DNA of 64,000 nucleotides from Nanchangia anserum (GCF_015240065.1 NZ_CP060506.1:930001-994000), one strand, 5' to 3'. Counted from the stretch's first letter, positions 19,649 to 28,965 are shown. Program-made: numbers and translations. Notes: generated by a model from the letters alone, not told the origin.

Positions 19649-21018
19649 TGAGAGGCGACGACGCACGCACGATTGCCGCCGAGGTGCTCCTCGCCTGCGA
19701 GGTCGACGGCGCCTACGCCAACCTCGCGCTCCCGGCCCGGCTCAGCCGCTCCTCGCTGTCCGCGCGCGACCGCGCGTTCGCGACAAAACTCACCTACGAA
19801 GCCCAGCGGCTTGCCGGCTATTACGACTGGATCGCTCAACAGTGCCTGAACCGCCGCCTCGGTGACGTCGATCCCGAGGTGCGCGTCCTGTTGCGCATCG
19901 GCGCCCACCAGCTCCTCGCCATGAGGGTTCCCGCCCACGCGGCCGTCTCGGCAACCATCGACGCCGGACGCGCGCTCACTCATCGCGGCGCCCTCGGCCT
20001 CGTCAACGCCGTCTTGCGCCGCATCGCTCGCGAGGCCGATCGCTGGGAGGACCGCGTCAACGCGATCGACGATCCCTGGCAGCGCCGGGCCGTGCGTACG
20101 TCGCATCCACGCGACGTCGTGCGCGCCCTCGATTCGGCCCTGAGAGCGCACGGGCGTGCGGGCGAGATCGATGCGCTCCTCGACGCCAACAACGCCGCGC
20201 CGTGGGTTCAGCTCGTCGCCCGCCCCGGCCTGGTCACGCCCGACGAGTTGGCCGACGAGGCCGAGGACGTCCTCGACGTCTCGGTTGCCTACGGCCAATT
20301 GTCGCCGTGGTCGCTCACCCTCTCCGGCGGTGATCCCGCGCGCCTGCCCTCGGTCTCGTCGGGCGCCGCGGCTATCGAGGACGAGGGGTCGCAACTCGTC
20401 GCCGGCATCCTCGCGAGCGCACCCGTTGACGGCGAAGAATCGGCGTGGCTCGACCTGTGCGCCGGACCCGGCGGCAAGACCGCGCTGCTGCGCGCCCTCG
20501 CACCCGCCGGAGTGCGACTCGTCGCGAACGAAGTCACCGCGCACCGCGCCCGCCTCGTCGAGGACTCCACGCGGGCCTTCGGCGACGTGGAGGTCCACAC
20601 CGGTGACGGGCGCACGTTCGGTGACGCCGCCGTCTACGACCGCGTTCTCGTCGATGCCCCGTGCACGGGACTCGGCTCTCTGCGTCGCCGTCCCGAGGCA
20701 CGTTTTCGCGGCCGGGTCGCCCAGGTGCCCGAGCTGGCGAACCTCCAGGTGGGACTGCTCACGCGTGCCCTCGACCTCACGCGACCCGGCGGGATCGTCG
20801 GCTATGCGACGTGTTCGCCCCACGTCGGCGAGACCCTGAAGGTCATCGAGCGCGTGATGGCGGACTCAGCACGGAGGATCGAACCTGTCGACGCCGTCGC
20901 CATCGCCCGCAAACTCGCGCCACACGAGGCCGACTTTGGCCAGGGGCCCTACGTGCAACTGTGGCCCCATCGTCACGGTACCGACGCGATGTTCCTCGCG
21001 CTGCTGCGCGTCAGTTAG
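19648..21018 (+). CDS. rsmB: 16S rRNA (cytosine-5)-methyltransferase RsmB
   Basis: The product methylates a cytosine of 16S rRNA from S-adenosylmethionine. The protein has 456 residues. The N-terminal NusB-like domain shows LRIGAHQLLAMRVPAHAAVSATID. The methyltransferase domain shows LDLCAGPGGKTALL for SAM binding, DAPCTGLGSLRRRPE with one catalytic Cys and GYATCSPHVGET with the other. The GTG at 19648 overlaps the fmt stop by one base. The fmt-rsmB-rpe order is frequent in Gram-positives. Confidence 0.95.
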   Translation: MRGDDARTIAAEVLLACEVDGAYANLALPARLSRSSLSARDRAFATKLTYEAQRLAGYYDWIAQQCLNRRLGDVDPEVRVLLRIGAHQLLAMRVPAHAAVSATIDAGRALTHRGALGLVNAVLRRIAREADRWEDRVNAIDDPWQRRAVRTSHPRDVVRALDSALRAHGRAGEIDALLDANNAAPWVQLVARPGLVTPDELADEAEDVLDVSVAYGQLSPWSLTLSGGDPARLPSVSSGAAAIEDEGSQLVAGILASAPVDGEESAWLDLCAGPGGKTALLRALAPAGVRLVANEVTAHRARLVEDSTRAFGDVEVHTGDGRTFGDAAVYDRVLVDAPCTGLGSLRRRPEARFRGRVAQVPELANLQVGLLTRALDLTRPGGIVGYATCSPHVGETLKVIERVMADSARRIEPVDAVAIARKLAPHEADFGQGPYVQLWPHRHGTDAMFLALLRVS

Positions 21019-21038
21019 GGTCATGCCAGGAGGTCCCC

Positions 21039-21704
21039 ATGGAGAACCGCATTCACCCGTCCATCCTCAACTGCGATATTTCCGCGCTCGGCAGCGAGGT
21101 CGCGTCGATTTCCTCGGCCGACGCCGTCCACGTCGATGTGATGGACAACCATTTCGTGCCTAATCTCTCGTGGGGATTGCCCGTCGTCGAGTCGGTCGTC
21201 GCCGGCCCGCTTCCCGTCGACGCCCACCTCATGATGATGGACCCCGACAGGTGGGCACCCGCCTACGCCGAAGCGGGCTGCGCATCGGTGACCTTCCACC
21301 TCGAGGCCGCGCACGCGCCCGTGCGATTGGCGCGTGAACTCCACCGCCTGGGCGCCCGCGCCTGCCTGGCACTCAAGCCGGCAACCGACATCGCCCCGGT
21401 CATCGATCTCCTTTCCGAGTTCGACATGATCCTCATCATGACCGTGGAACCGGGATTCGGTGGCCAGCCTTTCCTCGACAACCAGCTGGCGAAGATCGCC
21501 CGCACTCGCCGCGCCATCAGCGAGGCCAACCTCGACGTTGCTATCCAGGTCGATGGGGGAATCTCGCGCGAGACGATCGAGCGGGCGAGTGAGGCCGGCG
21601 CCAACGTGTTCGTCGCCGGCTCCGCGATTTTCCGCAGCCCCGATCGCGCCGGCGAGATCGCGGCATTGCGCAGCCTCGCCGATCATGCCTGCGGTATCCG
21701 GTGA
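21039..21704 (+). CDS. rpe: Ribulose-phosphate 3-epimerase
   Basis: The product interconverts ribulose-5-phosphate and xylulose-5-phosphate in the pentose phosphate pathway. The 221-residue TIM barrel shows HPSILNCDISALGSE, the metal/catalytic VHVDVMDNHFVPN, MTVEPGFGGQPF and IQVDGGISRETI. The start at ATG 21039 follows a CAGGAGG ribosome binding site. It lies 20 bases after rsmB and 48 bases before hisE; both rpe and the his genes use pentose phosphates. Confidence 0.96.
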   Translation: MENRIHPSILNCDISALGSEVASISSADAVHVDVMDNHFVPNLSWGLPVVESVVAGPLPVDAHLMMMDPDRWAPAYAEAGCASVTFHLEAAHAPVRLARELHRLGARACLALKPATDIAPVIDLLSEFDMILIMTVEPGFGGQPFLDNQLAKIARTRRAISEANLDVAIQVDGGISRETIERASEAGANVFVAGSAIFRSPDRAGEIAALRSLADHACGIR

Positions 21705-21738
21705 GCGAAGCAGGAACGGGGAAGACGTCATCCCCGAT

Positions 21739-21744
21739 TAAGCT
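21739..21744 (+). promoter_or_regulatory. -10-like hexamer before hisE
   Basis: TAAGCT ends eight bases before the hisE ATG, with AGGGAG lying between them. No convincing -35 is seen 16-18 bases upstream. This would give a leaderless or very short-leader transcript. Confidence 0.3.
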
Positions 21745-21752
21745 AGGGAGAT

Positions 21753-22016
21753 ATGAAGTCCTTTACTGACCTGTTTGATGAATTGACCGAGAAGGCAACC
21801 ACGCGTCCGGCCGATTCCGGCACTGTGCGCGAGCTCGACGCGGGCGTTCACGCAATCGGCAAGAAGATCGTTGAGGAAGCCGCCGAGGTGTGGATGGCAG
21901 CCGAATACGAGACCCGCGAGGATCTCGCCCTCGAGATTTCGCAGCTCATCTATCACACCCAGGTCCTCATGGTCGCCAAGGGCCTCACGCTCGACGATAT
22001 CTACGCCCAGCTCTAG
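21753..22016 (+). CDS. hisE: Phosphoribosyl-ATP pyrophosphatase
   Basis: The product hydrolyses phosphoribosyl-ATP to phosphoribosyl-AMP, the second step of histidine synthesis. The 87-residue protein has the all-alpha MazG-like fold with the acidic metal-binding helix [18 protein letters not shown] and the later [14 protein letters not shown]. It pairs with hisG, which lies eight bases downstream; hisE-hisG adjacency is typical of actinobacteria. The remaining his genes are not in the window. Confidence 0.96.
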   Translation: MKSFTDLFDELTEKATTRPADSGTVRELDAGVHAIGKKIVEEAAEVWMAAEYETREDLALEISQLIYHTQVLMVAKGLTLDDIYAQL

Positions 22017-22024
22017 GGGGAGTC

Positions 22025-22870
22025 ATGTTGCGTCTTGCCATCCCGAATAAGGGCGCGCTCTCGGAAGCCGCGGTATCGATGCTCGCCGCGGCCGGTTACC
22101 GCACGAAGCGTCGCGGCCGCGAGTTGTCGATCACCGACGAGCGCGCCGACGTCACGCTGTTCTTCTTGCGCCCGCGTGACATCGCCGTGGCGGTGTCGGC
22201 GGGGACAATCGACGCGGGAATTACCGGTCGCGACCTTCTCATTGATGCCAATGTCGAGGCTCGCGAGATTCGGCCGCTCGGTTTTGGGGCATCGACGTTC
22301 CGTTTCGCCGCACCGCAGGGGTCGATGAGCAGCATTCACGACCTGGCGGGTAAACGCATCGCGACGAGTTTCGACTGGCTGGTGCGCCGCTACCTCGCCG
22401 AGCACGGAGTGGAGGCTTCGATCGTCCACCTCGACGGCGCCGTCGAATCGAGCATTCAGCTGGGTGTCGCCGACGCCATCGCCGATGTCGTCGAGACGGG
22501 AACGACCCTGAAGGCGGCGGGACTCGAGGTATTTGGCGAGCCCATTTTGCGCTCCGAAGCCGTCCTCATCACGACGCCCGCTCGCGCCGACGATCCCCGC
22601 TTGGCGGTGCTGGACCGCCGCCTCCACGGCGTCATGGTGGCCCGCGACTACGTCCTCATGGACTACAACGTCAGCCTCGATAGCCTCGAGACGGCAGCCC
22701 AGGTCACCCCGGGATTCGAGTCGCCGACAATCTCGCACCTGCGCGACACCGACTGGGTGGCCGTGCGCGCGCTCGTCGAGCGCCGCGAGGTCAACGACGT
22801 CATGGATCGCCTCTACGCCGTGGGGGCGCGGGCGATCCTCGTCACCGAAGTCATGTCGTGCCGCCTATGA
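22025..22870 (+). CDS. hisG: ATP phosphoribosyltransferase, long form
   Basis: The product catalyses the first, feedback-inhibited step of histidine synthesis. The 281 residues match the long form with a C-terminal ACT-like regulatory domain and no need for HisZ. Motifs include LRLAIPNKGALSEAA, DAGITGRDLLID, the PRPP loop GAVESSIQLGVADAIADVVETGTTL and the C-terminal WVAVRALVERREVNDVMDRLYAVGA. The ATG at 22025 lies in an AGGGGGAGTC context. Its 3' end overlaps the convergent DUF3866 gene by six bases. Confidence 0.95.
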   Translation: MLRLAIPNKGALSEAAVSMLAAAGYRTKRRGRELSITDERADVTLFFLRPRDIAVAVSAGTIDAGITGRDLLIDANVEAREIRPLGFGASTFRFAAPQGSMSSIHDLAGKRIATSFDWLVRRYLAEHGVEASIVHLDGAVESSIQLGVADAIADVVETGTTLKAAGLEVFGEPILRSEAVLITTPARADDPRLAVLDRRLHGVMVARDYVLMDYNVSLDSLETAAQVTPGFESPTISHLRDTDWVAVRALVERREVNDVMDRLYAVGARAILVTEVMSCRL

Positions 22871-24010
22871 CAGCGCCCGCGCCCCGGCGATGCCTGCGGC
22901 TCCGGCGGCGAGGAACGTCGCCGGGTCTTCGCTGAGCGAACGCCCCATCGTCGACAGCGTCACGGGAACCTCGGCCAGGGCCTCGGCTAGGCCGGTCGTA
23001 TCAACCTCGACGACGCGATGGCGCCTGTCGGCGAGTTCGCGCACGTCGGCACGCAGGTCGCCGACAACCGAGCGAGCCTCGGCGTCAAGCTGACTGCTGG
23101 CGCTAAAGAGGGGCAGTGCCACGTCGACGCCGACAGGCGTGAGTGTACCGACGGCCGCGCGCGTGTGGTGCGAGATGCCGCAGTGGCGGCCCCGCTGGTC
23201 GCCGCTGGAGACACGCAGGGCGGCGATCGGGTGACCACCGAGCCTGGCCGCCGCCGTCAACACCCACGCGACGTCGACTCCCGAAAAACCCCAGGGGGTC
23301 CCCGTGCCCGCGTTACCCGGCCCCTGTGAGGCGACGACGATATCGGCGGCACCGACGTGGCGGGCCACCAGCAGAGCCGAGGGAATGGAGACGGCTTCGA
23401 GGCTGCCTCCATAGGCCTGCCCGCACGTGATGACGTCGCTGATCCAGCCGGCCTCGCGCAGGCCGGCGAGCGTGCGCGAGTATGCCGCCGGCAGGGCGGC
23501 TCCATCGGTCATGACGTAGGCGACGCGCGCATTCGGGGTAACGAGACGGATTCCCGCGATGACCGCCGGCACCATCGAATGCAAATCGCAGGCGATGATA
23601 GGAAGGCCGGCGAGATCGCGGGCCTCGGCTATAACGGCGTGGTGGGGGGAATTCTGCTCCTCGGCGGCGAGCACGAGCGTTTGGGCCGGCGTATAGCGGG
23701 CCTTGACGATGTGACCACCGTGATCGGGAAGGACGTCGTCGGGCAGCTCTCCATCCAGAACGGCCGTGACAAGGGCCTGCCCGCCCGTACCCAGTCGCTT
23801 GGCCAAGACGCTGACGTCGATGCGCACGCTCGCGCCCTCGCGCAGCGTGCCGACGGTGTCGACGTAGGCCAGGGCCCACACGACCTCGCCGTCTCGGCAC
23901 AGCGTCGCGCTCGCGGGAGCACGAGTAATGCGGACCCTAGCGGTGTGTACGCCGGGCCAGCACTGCCCCAGCTGTTCAACACGGGCGTCTCGAAGCATCA
24001 TGGTGCCCAT
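22865..24010 (-). CDS. DUF3866 family protein of unknown function
   Basis: This is a 381-residue protein of an uncharacterised actinobacterial family (DUF3866). Visible features are a Gly-rich GPGNAGTGTPWGFSG segment, CDLHSMVPAVIAG, AYVMTDGAALPAA and GISHHTRAAVGTL, with several conserved His and Asp suggesting an enzymatic or nucleotide-binding role. I see no signal peptide or membrane segment. The start is placed at ATG 24010 (MGTMMLRD); a second ATG lies nine bases inside. Gene neighbours, hisG on one side and divergent pafB on the other, are the usual setting. No function can be assigned. Confidence 0.8.
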   Translation of the reverse strand: MGTMMLRDARVEQLGQCWPGVHTARVRITRAPASATLCRDGEVVWALAYVDTVGTLREGASVRIDVSVLAKRLGTGGQALVTAVLDGELPDDVLPDHGGHIVKARYTPAQTLVLAAEEQNSPHHAVIAEARDLAGLPIIACDLHSMVPAVIAGIRLVTPNARVAYVMTDGAALPAAYSRTLAGLREAGWISDVITCGQAYGGSLEAVSIPSALLVARHVGAADIVVASQGPGNAGTGTPWGFSGVDVAWVLTAAARLGGHPIAALRVSSGDQRGRHCGISHHTRAAVGTLTPVGVDVALPLFSASSQLDAEARSVVGDLRADVRELADRRHRVVEVDTTGLAEALAEVPVTLSTMGRSLSEDPATFLAAGAAGIAGARALS

Positions 24011-24022
24011 CGTAAAACCCGT

Positions 24023-24028
24023 TAGCGT
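24023..24028 (+). promoter_or_regulatory. -10-like hexamer before pafB
   Basis: TAGCGT ends seven bases before the pafB ATG inside the 25-base gap between the divergent DUF3866 and pafB starts. No Shine-Dalgarno is present, which suggests a leaderless transcript. Confidence 0.35.
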
Positions 24029-24035
24029 AGAGATT

Positions 24036-24980
24036 ATGAAGGATGACTCCGACGCGCGGCGCCGACTCGGCCTCCTCGTCGCCCTCATGCGGGCGTGGAA
24101 CGCCTACGGTCCCAACAGGCAAACCTCGCGCGATCTCATCAAGTCGGTCGACGGCTATCCCGAGGATCCTCACGAGGCCAAGAGAGCGTTCGAGACCGAT
24201 AAACGCACGCTGCGCACGTCGTACGGCATTGACATCGTCACGACGCTCGACGAGGTGTTCACCGATACCGAGTACTACTCGGTAGAACCCGGCTCGGCCA
24301 CGCCCGACGTGCGTTTTAGTGCCGTGGAGTCCCTACTCGCTCGCCGCGCCGTCCTCATGTGGGCCAAGTCGGATCGCACGATCAATCCCGAGCGCGTCCT
24401 CGCCGAATTGTCGCCGGCCCTGGCATCGACCCCGGACACTCCGACTGCACCCGACTACCGCTTCTGCGCCGGTTCGGTCTTGGCCGCGTGCGCCCGTGCC
24501 ATCGATCGCCGCTGCGCCATCTCGTTCACCTACGTCGCGCGCACGGGCACGAAGGCGACCCGCCACGTCGAACCGTGGACCCTTGCCCAGGCGAACGAGC
24601 AGTTTTATCTGCGCGGGTTCGATCGCGACCGAGGCGAGGCGCGAACGTTCCGAATTGCGCGGATTCACTCGGCTATCACGAGCGAGGCCGTTGAGGGCAG
24701 CTACACGATCCCCGACGACGTCGGGGACCTCTTCGAGCTGCCCCTCATCACGCCGCGGGTGCGTCTGCCGCGCGGGACACACGCGCCGCTGCGGATGCGG
24801 GCCACCGGTGAGGAGCCGGCTGGCCCCGATCACATCGAATGCACCCTGCAACCCGGGCCTGCTGACGAGTGGCGCGCGACACTGCTGGCGGCCGGTCCCG
24901 ACGTCGACGTCGTGAGTCCGGCGAGTTTGCGTGCGGACGTCGCCGAGGCATGGGCCAGTTTGGAGGACGTTCGTGGTTAA
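24036..24980 (+). CDS. pafB: WYL-domain transcriptional regulator PafB
   Basis: The product forms with PafC a regulator that activates the RecA-independent DNA damage response in actinobacteria. The protein has 314 residues. The N-terminal winged-helix segment (LGLLVALMRAWNAYGPNRQTSRDLI, then EAKRAFETDKRTLRTSYGIDI) precedes a WYL domain around CAISFTYVARTG with RHVEPWTLAQANEQFYLRGFDRDRGEARTFRIARI. The ATG at 24036 begins the family sequence; the longer open frame overlaps the divergent gene. The stop overlaps pafC by eight bases. Confidence 0.92.
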   Translation: MKDDSDARRRLGLLVALMRAWNAYGPNRQTSRDLIKSVDGYPEDPHEAKRAFETDKRTLRTSYGIDIVTTLDEVFTDTEYYSVEPGSATPDVRFSAVESLLARRAVLMWAKSDRTINPERVLAELSPALASTPDTPTAPDYRFCAGSVLAACARAIDRRCAISFTYVARTGTKATRHVEPWTLAQANEQFYLRGFDRDRGEARTFRIARIHSAITSEAVEGSYTIPDDVGDLFELPLITPRVRLPRGTHAPLRMRATGEEPAGPDHIECTLQPGPADEWRATLLAAGPDVDVVSPASLRADVAEAWASLEDVRG

Positions 24981-25905
24981 GAAGCATTACACCTTGTTGA
25001 CGAAGGTTCTCGCCCTCATCGGCTACTTGGAGTCGCGCCCACACGGGTGCGCCCCGATTCGCGAGGCAGCGACGAGCCTGCAGGTGAGTTGCGATGAACT
25101 GCGCGACATCGTGACGACGGCCGCGGGTGTGCACATCGATACCCGCGATCCGCTGGATTCGGTACGCGTCGATATCGACCCCGACGACGACGGCGACGTC
25201 GTCCTCGTCGACGGGCAGGGGATCGGTATTCGCGTGGCGCTCGACGCCGAAACCGCCTACGCCCTCGCCCTGTCCCTGAGGGTCCTCTCTGTCGGCCTCG
25301 AGGGTGAGGAGCTCGCAGCCGCGACGTCGGCCACCGCCAAGTTGCTCAGCTCCGCCGGCACCGCACCGAGCACCGAGATAGCGACAGCGCTGCTTCCTCC
25401 ACCTGACCACGTCGTCGACGCCATCCACGAGGGCTTGGCCACTCACATGTGTCTCGACGTGGTCTACACCGCTCGGTCGGGAGAGACGAGCCACCGCAGG
25501 GTCAAGCCCGAGGCGCTGCTCGTGCGCGACGGCGTGTGGTACCTGTCGGCGTGGTGTATGCGCGCCGAGGGGTGGCGCCAGCTGCGACTGACCCGGATAA
25601 CCTCGCTCGAGGTCACCACGGAGCCGATCGGGACCTTGCCCGCGAAGCCCCGCAGGGATTCCAAGCGCCAGACGATCACCCTCATCGTGCGTGGCGAGGC
25701 AGCCTATCTGGCCGATGAACCCGAGATCTCACGTGCGCAGAAGCTGGCCGATGGCACGGTCGAGCTGACGATCAAGGCCTACAGCTCGCAGTGGGCAGTG
25801 AACTACATCTGTTCCCTCGGCAACGCGGTCCTCGCTGTCGCCCCACCCGCGATCGCCCAGGCGGTGCGCGAGCGAGCTGCGGCCTTCCGCATGGGCGCCA
25901 GGTAG
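24973..25905 (+). CDS. pafC: WYL-domain transcriptional regulator PafC
   Basis: This is the partner of PafB. The 310 residues comprise a winged-helix N-terminus (LTKVLALIGYLESRPHGCAPIREAATSLQVS), a linker and a WYL domain (LDVVYTARSGETSHRRVKPEALLVRDGVWYLSAWC, then RQLRLTRI). The GTG start at 24973 overlaps the pafB stop, so both subunits are made in a coupled way. In many actinobacteria tatA and tatC follow; here a different small membrane protein and helY follow instead. Confidence 0.92.
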   Translation: MVKKHYTLLTKVLALIGYLESRPHGCAPIREAATSLQVSCDELRDIVTTAAGVHIDTRDPLDSVRVDIDPDDDGDVVLVDGQGIGIRVALDAETAYALALSLRVLSVGLEGEELAAATSATAKLLSSAGTAPSTEIATALLPPPDHVVDAIHEGLATHMCLDVVYTARSGETSHRRVKPEALLVRDGVWYLSAWCMRAEGWRQLRLTRITSLEVTTEPIGTLPAKPRRDSKRQTITLIVRGEAAYLADEPEISRAQKLADGTVELTIKAYSSQWAVNYICSLGNAVLAVAPPAIAQAVRERAAAFRMGAR

Positions 25906-25915
25906 GCTAGAGCTC

Positions 25916-26251
25916 ATGATCGTTATCGCGCTCATCGTCGTCATGGTGCTGGCCGCGCTCGCCGGGCTGGCAGTGGCCGGTGTCCGCGTCGTGCGCGCGG
26001 TTGCCGGGTTAGGCCACGCCGTGTCCGAGGCTGCCGAGGCGGTCTCGGCCGCCTCGGCGGACGTCACGGCAACTACGGTCACCCCGCTTGCTGCTCCAGC
26101 CCTGGCGCGCGGTCGCGAGGGGCGAGCCGCCGCGCACGCTCTTCGCGAGCAGGTACGCGCCCACCGAGCTGCGCGCCGGCTCGCGCGCACCCGCGCCGCA
26201 CTGGCGCGGTGGGCCGATGCCGGCATCATCGATGAAGAGCTGATCCGGTGA
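25916..26251 (+). CDS. Small single-pass membrane protein of unknown function in the tatA position
   Basis: This is a 111-residue protein. Residues 1 to about 23 form a hydrophobic helix (MIVIALIVVMVLAALAGLAV). A potentially amphipathic stretch (RVVRAVAGLGHAVSEAAEAV) follows, then an Ala/Arg-rich tail that is probably helical and cytosolic. The outline recalls TatA, a membrane helix followed by an amphipathic helix, but the Phe-Gly hinge of TatA is absent and I find no sequence match. It lies ten bases after pafC and overlaps helY by GTGA, so it is part of the same operon. Its function is unknown. Confidence 0.6.
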   Translation: MIVIALIVVMVLAALAGLAVAGVRVVRAVAGLGHAVSEAAEAVSAASADVTATTVTPLAAPALARGREGRAAAHALREQVRAHRAARRLARTRAALARWADAGIIDEELIR

Positions 26252-28965
26252 GTCCGGCGCGACGCCCCCGGCGGCGCTCAACGGGGACCGAGGGAGCAGA
26301 CGAAGACCTCTCGCCAGCCCAGCGCTACGCGGCCTTCACCCGTCGCCAGGCTGAGACTTCGCCTCGTCTGCGCTTCTTTCTCGACGGCCTCGACTTCTTT
26401 CCCGATGACTACCAGCTCGACGCGATGCGTGCTCTCGATCGCGGCCACGGCGTCCTCGTGGCGGCACCGACGGGAGCCGGCAAAACCCTCATCGCCGAAT
26501 ACGCGCTGACGTGTGCGGTGGACGCGGGGGAGCGGGCGTTCTACACGACGCCGATCAAGGCGCTATCGAACCAGAAATATCGCGATTTATGCGCGCGTTT
26601 TAGTGAAGACACCGTCGGGTTGGCCACGGGTGACGTGACGATCAATGCCCACGCCCCGATCGTCGTCATGACGACCGAGGTGGCACGCAACATGCTCTAT
26701 CGCGGCGATTCGCGCGTGAGCGATCTCGGCATCGTCGTCATGGACGAGGTCCACTACCTGGCCGATCACTTCCGCGGGCCGGTGTGGGAGGAAGTCATCT
26801 TGCACCTCCCGGACTACGTGCGCATCGTCTCGCTGTCAGCAACGGTATCCAATGCCGAAGAATTCGGCGAATGGCTGCGCGAAGTCCGCGGCGACACCGA
26901 CGTCATCGTGTCGGAGCGCCGCCCGGTCCCGCTGCTGCAACACATGTGCGTGGGCGGGCAGATCTACCCGCTTTTTGCCGACGGCGGTTCCTCGAAGCTC
27001 AACCGGGCACTGACATCGACAATTTCCGGTTCGCGCCCGCGTCCAGGGCACCGGCGCCACCGCGAGCGGCGGCCTATCAGGCGCTCGTCGATCGTCGAGA
27101 TCGTCGGCGATTTGGCCGAGAAACAGATGCTTCCCGCCATCTGCTTCATTTTTTCGCGTCTCGGGTGTGACCAGACGGTCTCGGCGCTGCTGACGTCGGG
27201 GCTCCTGCTCACGACTCCCGCCGAAGCCGCGCAGATCGGTGCCCACATCACTCACGCATGCGCCGATCTCGACCACGCCACGCGCAAGGCGCTGCGCCTG
27301 GCCGAGTTTCAAGCCGCGGCCGAGGCCGGGATCGCCGCCCACCACGCCGGGATGATTCCCCTGTTGAAAGATCTCGTTGAGGAGCTCTTTACCGCCGGCC
27401 TCCTCAAGGTCGTCTGCGCGACCGAGACGCTCGCCCTCGGCATCAACATGCCGGCGAAGACCGTCGTTATCCCCTCACTAGAAAAGTGGAACGGCCGCGA
27501 GCGCGTGCGCCTGACCCCGGGGCAGTACACCCAGCTGACGGGGCGGGCGGGGCGGCGCTCGCTCGACACGGTGGGCCACGCCGTCGTGTGTTATCAGCGC
27601 GACCAGCCGCCCGAGGTGGTCGCGTCGCTGGCGTCGAAGCGCTCCTACGCGCTGGTGTCGGCCTTTCATCCGACCTACAACATGAGTGTCAACCTCCTCA
27701 TGCGGATGTCGGTGAGCGAGGCGCGCTCGCTCATGGAGCGTTCGTTTGCTCAGTTTCAGGCCGATCGCGCGGTTGTCGGGAAGGCGGCCTATGCGGCCCG
27801 CCTCGATCGCAAGATAGCGCGGGCGGCTGAGTCGCTGACGTGCTCGCGCGGTGATTTCCTCGCCTACGTCCGCCTCACTCAGCGGCTGCGCGATGCGGAG
27901 CATGCCCGCCCCAACGCGGCGCAACGCGACGAGGCACGTGATCTCATCACGGCAGCACGCGTCGGCGACGTCCTTGCCTATCGCGATGACGACGGCGCTC
28001 AGCGCACGGGTCTCGTCGTCGCGCAGAGTGAGGACGATGGCCTGTTTCGCCTCGACGTCCTCACCCGCAAGGCCGGCGTGCTCACCCTGTCGGCTCGCAA
28101 CGCCCCGATGTCCGTCCTCGGGCACCTGGATCTGGCAGGCCTGCGGGCGACGCGGCCGCGAGATCGCCAGCGCCTGGCCTCGCAGCTGCGCCGGGCCGAA
28201 CGTGAGTGGGGGTGGAGCCCATCGCCTTTCGCGCCCACGGTTGAGCAGTTGCGCGAGGACGTTCGCACTCACCCGTGTCATCGCTGCCCCGATCGCAAGG
28301 CTCATCAGGCGAAAGCACGCACCTACATCAGGCGGATGCGCAAGCGCGAGGGAGTTGATCGCGATATCGCTCGACAGACATCGTCGATCGGGACGACGTT
28401 TGAGCGCGTGCGGGAGGTCTTGACGGTGCTCGGCTACCTCACCGAGGACGGGACGCTCACCGACGCCGGTCGTCTGCTCGCCCTCATTCACACCGAATAC
28501 GACCTGCTGTTGAGCGAGGTCATCCGTGCGGGTGCACTGACCAAGCTCGGAGCCGCCGACCTCGCCGGGGCGCTTTCGGCGTGCATCTACGTGCCGCGGT
28601 CCGAGACGACGGGGGAGAGCATTCAGGCGACGCGCCACCGCTCGGCGCTTCATCGCGCGCTGGGCGCCATCGAGGACGCGAAGGCCCGCATCGGAGCCGT
28701 CGAATCCGAGGCCCAGGCTCCGCGCACGGGCCAACCCGATCCGGCGATGGCGCGCGCCGTCACCCGGTGGGCGAGCGGCGCCGGTCTCGAGGACATCCTC
28801 GACCAGGTCGAGGGGCTGACGCCGGGCGACTTCGTGCGCCACATCAAACAGGTCATCGACTTGCTGCGTCAGCTCCGCCTCGCCGCCCCAGATATGGCGA
28901 CGAGCGCGACGGCCGCGATTTCCGCGCTGCGTCGCGGCGTCGTCGCGTGGGGGGATCCCCGGTGA
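26248..28965 (+). CDS. helY: Ski2-like DEVH-box RNA helicase (HelY type)
   Basis: This is an ATP-dependent helicase of the Ski2/Mtr4 group, thought to act in RNA turnover. The protein has 905 residues. Motif I is APTGAGKT, motif II is MDEVHYLAD, motif III is SLSATVSN and motif VI is QLTGRAGRR. After motif III an Arg-rich linker (about residues 255-285) precedes RecA domain 2 (LPAICFIFSRLGCD). The C-terminal DSHCT domain ends in VKQ-type helices (FVRHIKQVIDLLRQL). The GTG start at 26248 overlaps the preceding gene by four bases, and the stop overlaps lnt by four. The position behind pafBC matches other actinobacteria. Confidence 0.92.
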   Translation: MSPARRPRRRSTGTEGADEDLSPAQRYAAFTRRQAETSPRLRFFLDGLDFFPDDYQLDAMRALDRGHGVLVAAPTGAGKTLIAEYALTCAVDAGERAFYTTPIKALSNQKYRDLCARFSEDTVGLATGDVTINAHAPIVVMTTEVARNMLYRGDSRVSDLGIVVMDEVHYLADHFRGPVWEEVILHLPDYVRIVSLSATVSNAEEFGEWLREVRGDTDVIVSERRPVPLLQHMCVGGQIYPLFADGGSSKLNRALTSTISGSRPRPGHRRHRERRPIRRSSIVEIVGDLAEKQMLPAICFIFSRLGCDQTVSALLTSGLLLTTPAEAAQIGAHITHACADLDHATRKALRLAEFQAAAEAGIAAHHAGMIPLLKDLVEELFTAGLLKVVCATETLALGINMPAKTVVIPSLEKWNGRERVRLTPGQYTQLTGRAGRRSLDTVGHAVVCYQRDQPPEVVASLASKRSYALVSAFHPTYNMSVNLLMRMSVSEARSLMERSFAQFQADRAVVGKAAYAARLDRKIARAAESLTCSRGDFLAYVRLTQRLRDAEHARPNAAQRDEARDLITAARVGDVLAYRDDDGAQRTGLVVAQSEDDGLFRLDVLTRKAGVLTLSARNAPMSVLGHLDLAGLRATRPRDRQRLASQLRRAEREWGWSPSPFAPTVEQLREDVRTHPCHRCPDRKAHQAKARTYIRRMRKREGVDRDIARQTSSIGTTFERVREVLTVLGYLTEDGTLTDAGRLLALIHTEYDLLLSEVIRAGALTKLGAADLAGALSACIYVPRSETTGESIQATRHRSALHRALGAIEDAKARIGAVESEAQAPRTGQPDPAMARAVTRWASGAGLEDILDQVEGLTPGDFVRHIKQVIDLLRQLRLAAPDMATSATAAISALRRGVVAWGDPR

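Noticed and set aside
26990-27110. Possible pair of compensating frameshifts in helY
   Set aside because: The Arg-rich stretch looks odd, but helicases of this type have variable basic linkers there and both flanking domains are in one frame.
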